Shown one piece after another: positions 63,669-64,000 of a stretch of 64,000 bases of DNA. The stretch is from contig NZ_JBAWKA010000002.1 in assembly GCF_043876815.1 (NCBI RefSeq), positions 744,001-808,000 of the forward strand. The letters run 5' to 3'. Position 1 is the stretch's first letter, and each line of letters starts with the position of its first letter. The position numbers and the translations under genes were made by a program. Origin of the DNA: Gaetbulibacter_A sp043876815 (GTDB lineage Bacteria; Bacteroidota; Bacteroidia; Flavobacteriales; Flavobacteriaceae). The notes under the pieces are model-generated. The model was given only the letters and a program-made list of their open reading frames with translations. It searched no databases and was not told where the DNA came from.

Positions 63669-64000
63669 TTAGCGTAATTTTGGAAAATCTTTCGGATTTA
63701 CTTCGTGCATTATGTCATAGATAGCTTCAAAAATATCTTCCGCCGAAGGCTTAGAAAAATAATCACCGTCATTCCCGTAAGCTGGTCTGTGGTCTTTCGC
63801 CGTAAGCGTTTTAGGTTGGCTATCTAAATAATTGTAAGCGTTTTGCTTATTTAAGATCTCGTTTAGAATAAAACCAGAAGCACCACCAGGCACGTCTTCA
63901 TCAATAATGATAAGGCGATTTGTTTTCTGAACACTTTTTAGAATGTCTTTATTGAGATCAAACGGAATTAATGATTGTACATCAATAATTTCAATATCAA
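63669..64000 (-). CDS. 2-oxoacid dehydrogenase E1 component (beta part), 5' end outside window
   Basis: Only the C-terminal 109 codons are in the window. They show the transketolase C-terminal domain of E1-beta: EIIDVQSLIPFDLNKDIL, then RLIIIDEDVPGGASGFI, and the tail YGNDGDYFSKPSAEDIFEAI. In flavobacteria this domain is often fused behind the E1-alpha part in one gene, which cannot be checked here. It belongs to a pyruvate or branched-chain 2-oxoacid dehydrogenase complex. A clear hairpin terminator follows. Confidence 0.9.
   Translation of the reverse strand, partial: DIEIIDVQSLIPFDLNKDILKSVQKTNRLIIIDEDVPGGASGFILNEILNKQNAYNYLDSQPKTLTAKDHRPAYGNDGDYFSKPSAEDIFEAIYDIMHEVNPKDFPKLR

Noticed and set aside
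1..64000. CRISPR arrays, tRNA and rRNA genes
   Set aside because: No regularly spaced direct repeats, cloverleaf-like tRNA sequences or rRNA segments were noticed; a scan with dedicated tools was not possible.

Overview
The window is AT-rich DNA from a member of the Bacteroidota, most likely a marine Flavobacteriaceae. The evidence is SusC/SusD pairs with a hybrid two-component regulator, many lipoboxes ending in a cysteine, TTG-N19-TANNTTTG style promoter boxes, and several flavobacterial conserved hypothetical genes. No species can be named from the sequence alone.

Layout. (1) Positions 1-7.9 kb are a defence-type region. It holds the 3' part of a HerA-like ATPase gene, a three-gene Type III restriction-modification operon (mod, a small unknown gene, res) and a small helical hypothetical protein. 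(2) Positions 8.2-41.2 kb, plus an outlying sulfatase at 43-44.4 kb, form a large polysaccharide utilisation locus (PUL). It contains a SusR-like hybrid sensor/regulator, SusC and SusD, two GH2 enzymes, a GH35-like enzyme, a GH105 unsaturated-uronyl hydrolase, three S1 sulfatases, a three-module protein (SASA-like N-domain, parallel beta-helix, alpha/beta esterase), DUF1961 and DUF6250 proteins, a double-DUF1080 protein and two Tat-exported Gfo/Idh/MocA oxidoreductases. (3) Embedded at 41.3-42.9 kb is a small MerR plus two membrane protein module, bordered by palindromic cassette-like DNA. (4) From about 44.8 kb to the end the sequence looks like ordinary chromosomal background: DoxX, a five-gene LolA/LolCDE-like export operon with an outer-membrane barrel, glutamine cyclotransferase, SRP RNA, an SDR enzyme, two thioredoxin-fold lipoproteins, an ABC-F ATPase, pheT and the end of a 2-oxoacid dehydrogenase E1 gene.

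How it fits together. The PUL regulator probably senses oligosaccharides in the periplasm and switches on the SusCD importer. Sulfatases, the esterase and beta-helix modules, GH2/GH35 and GH105 then break down a sulfated, uronate-containing, galactose- or other beta-glycoside-bearing polysaccharide. The double-DUF1080 protein and the two oxidoreductases suggest an additional oxidise-then-cleave (3-keto-glycoside) route in the periplasm. No classical ulvan, pectate or alginate lyase is recognisable, so the beta-helix module of the fusion protein is the best lyase candidate.

The PUL gaps contain several decayed gene fragments, a perfect 52-bp inverted repeat around an apparently gene-free 0.8 kb, and degenerate similar sequences at both outer borders next to a type II/IV secretion F-protein fragment. 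Together these point to a region assembled and rearranged by transfer and gene loss.
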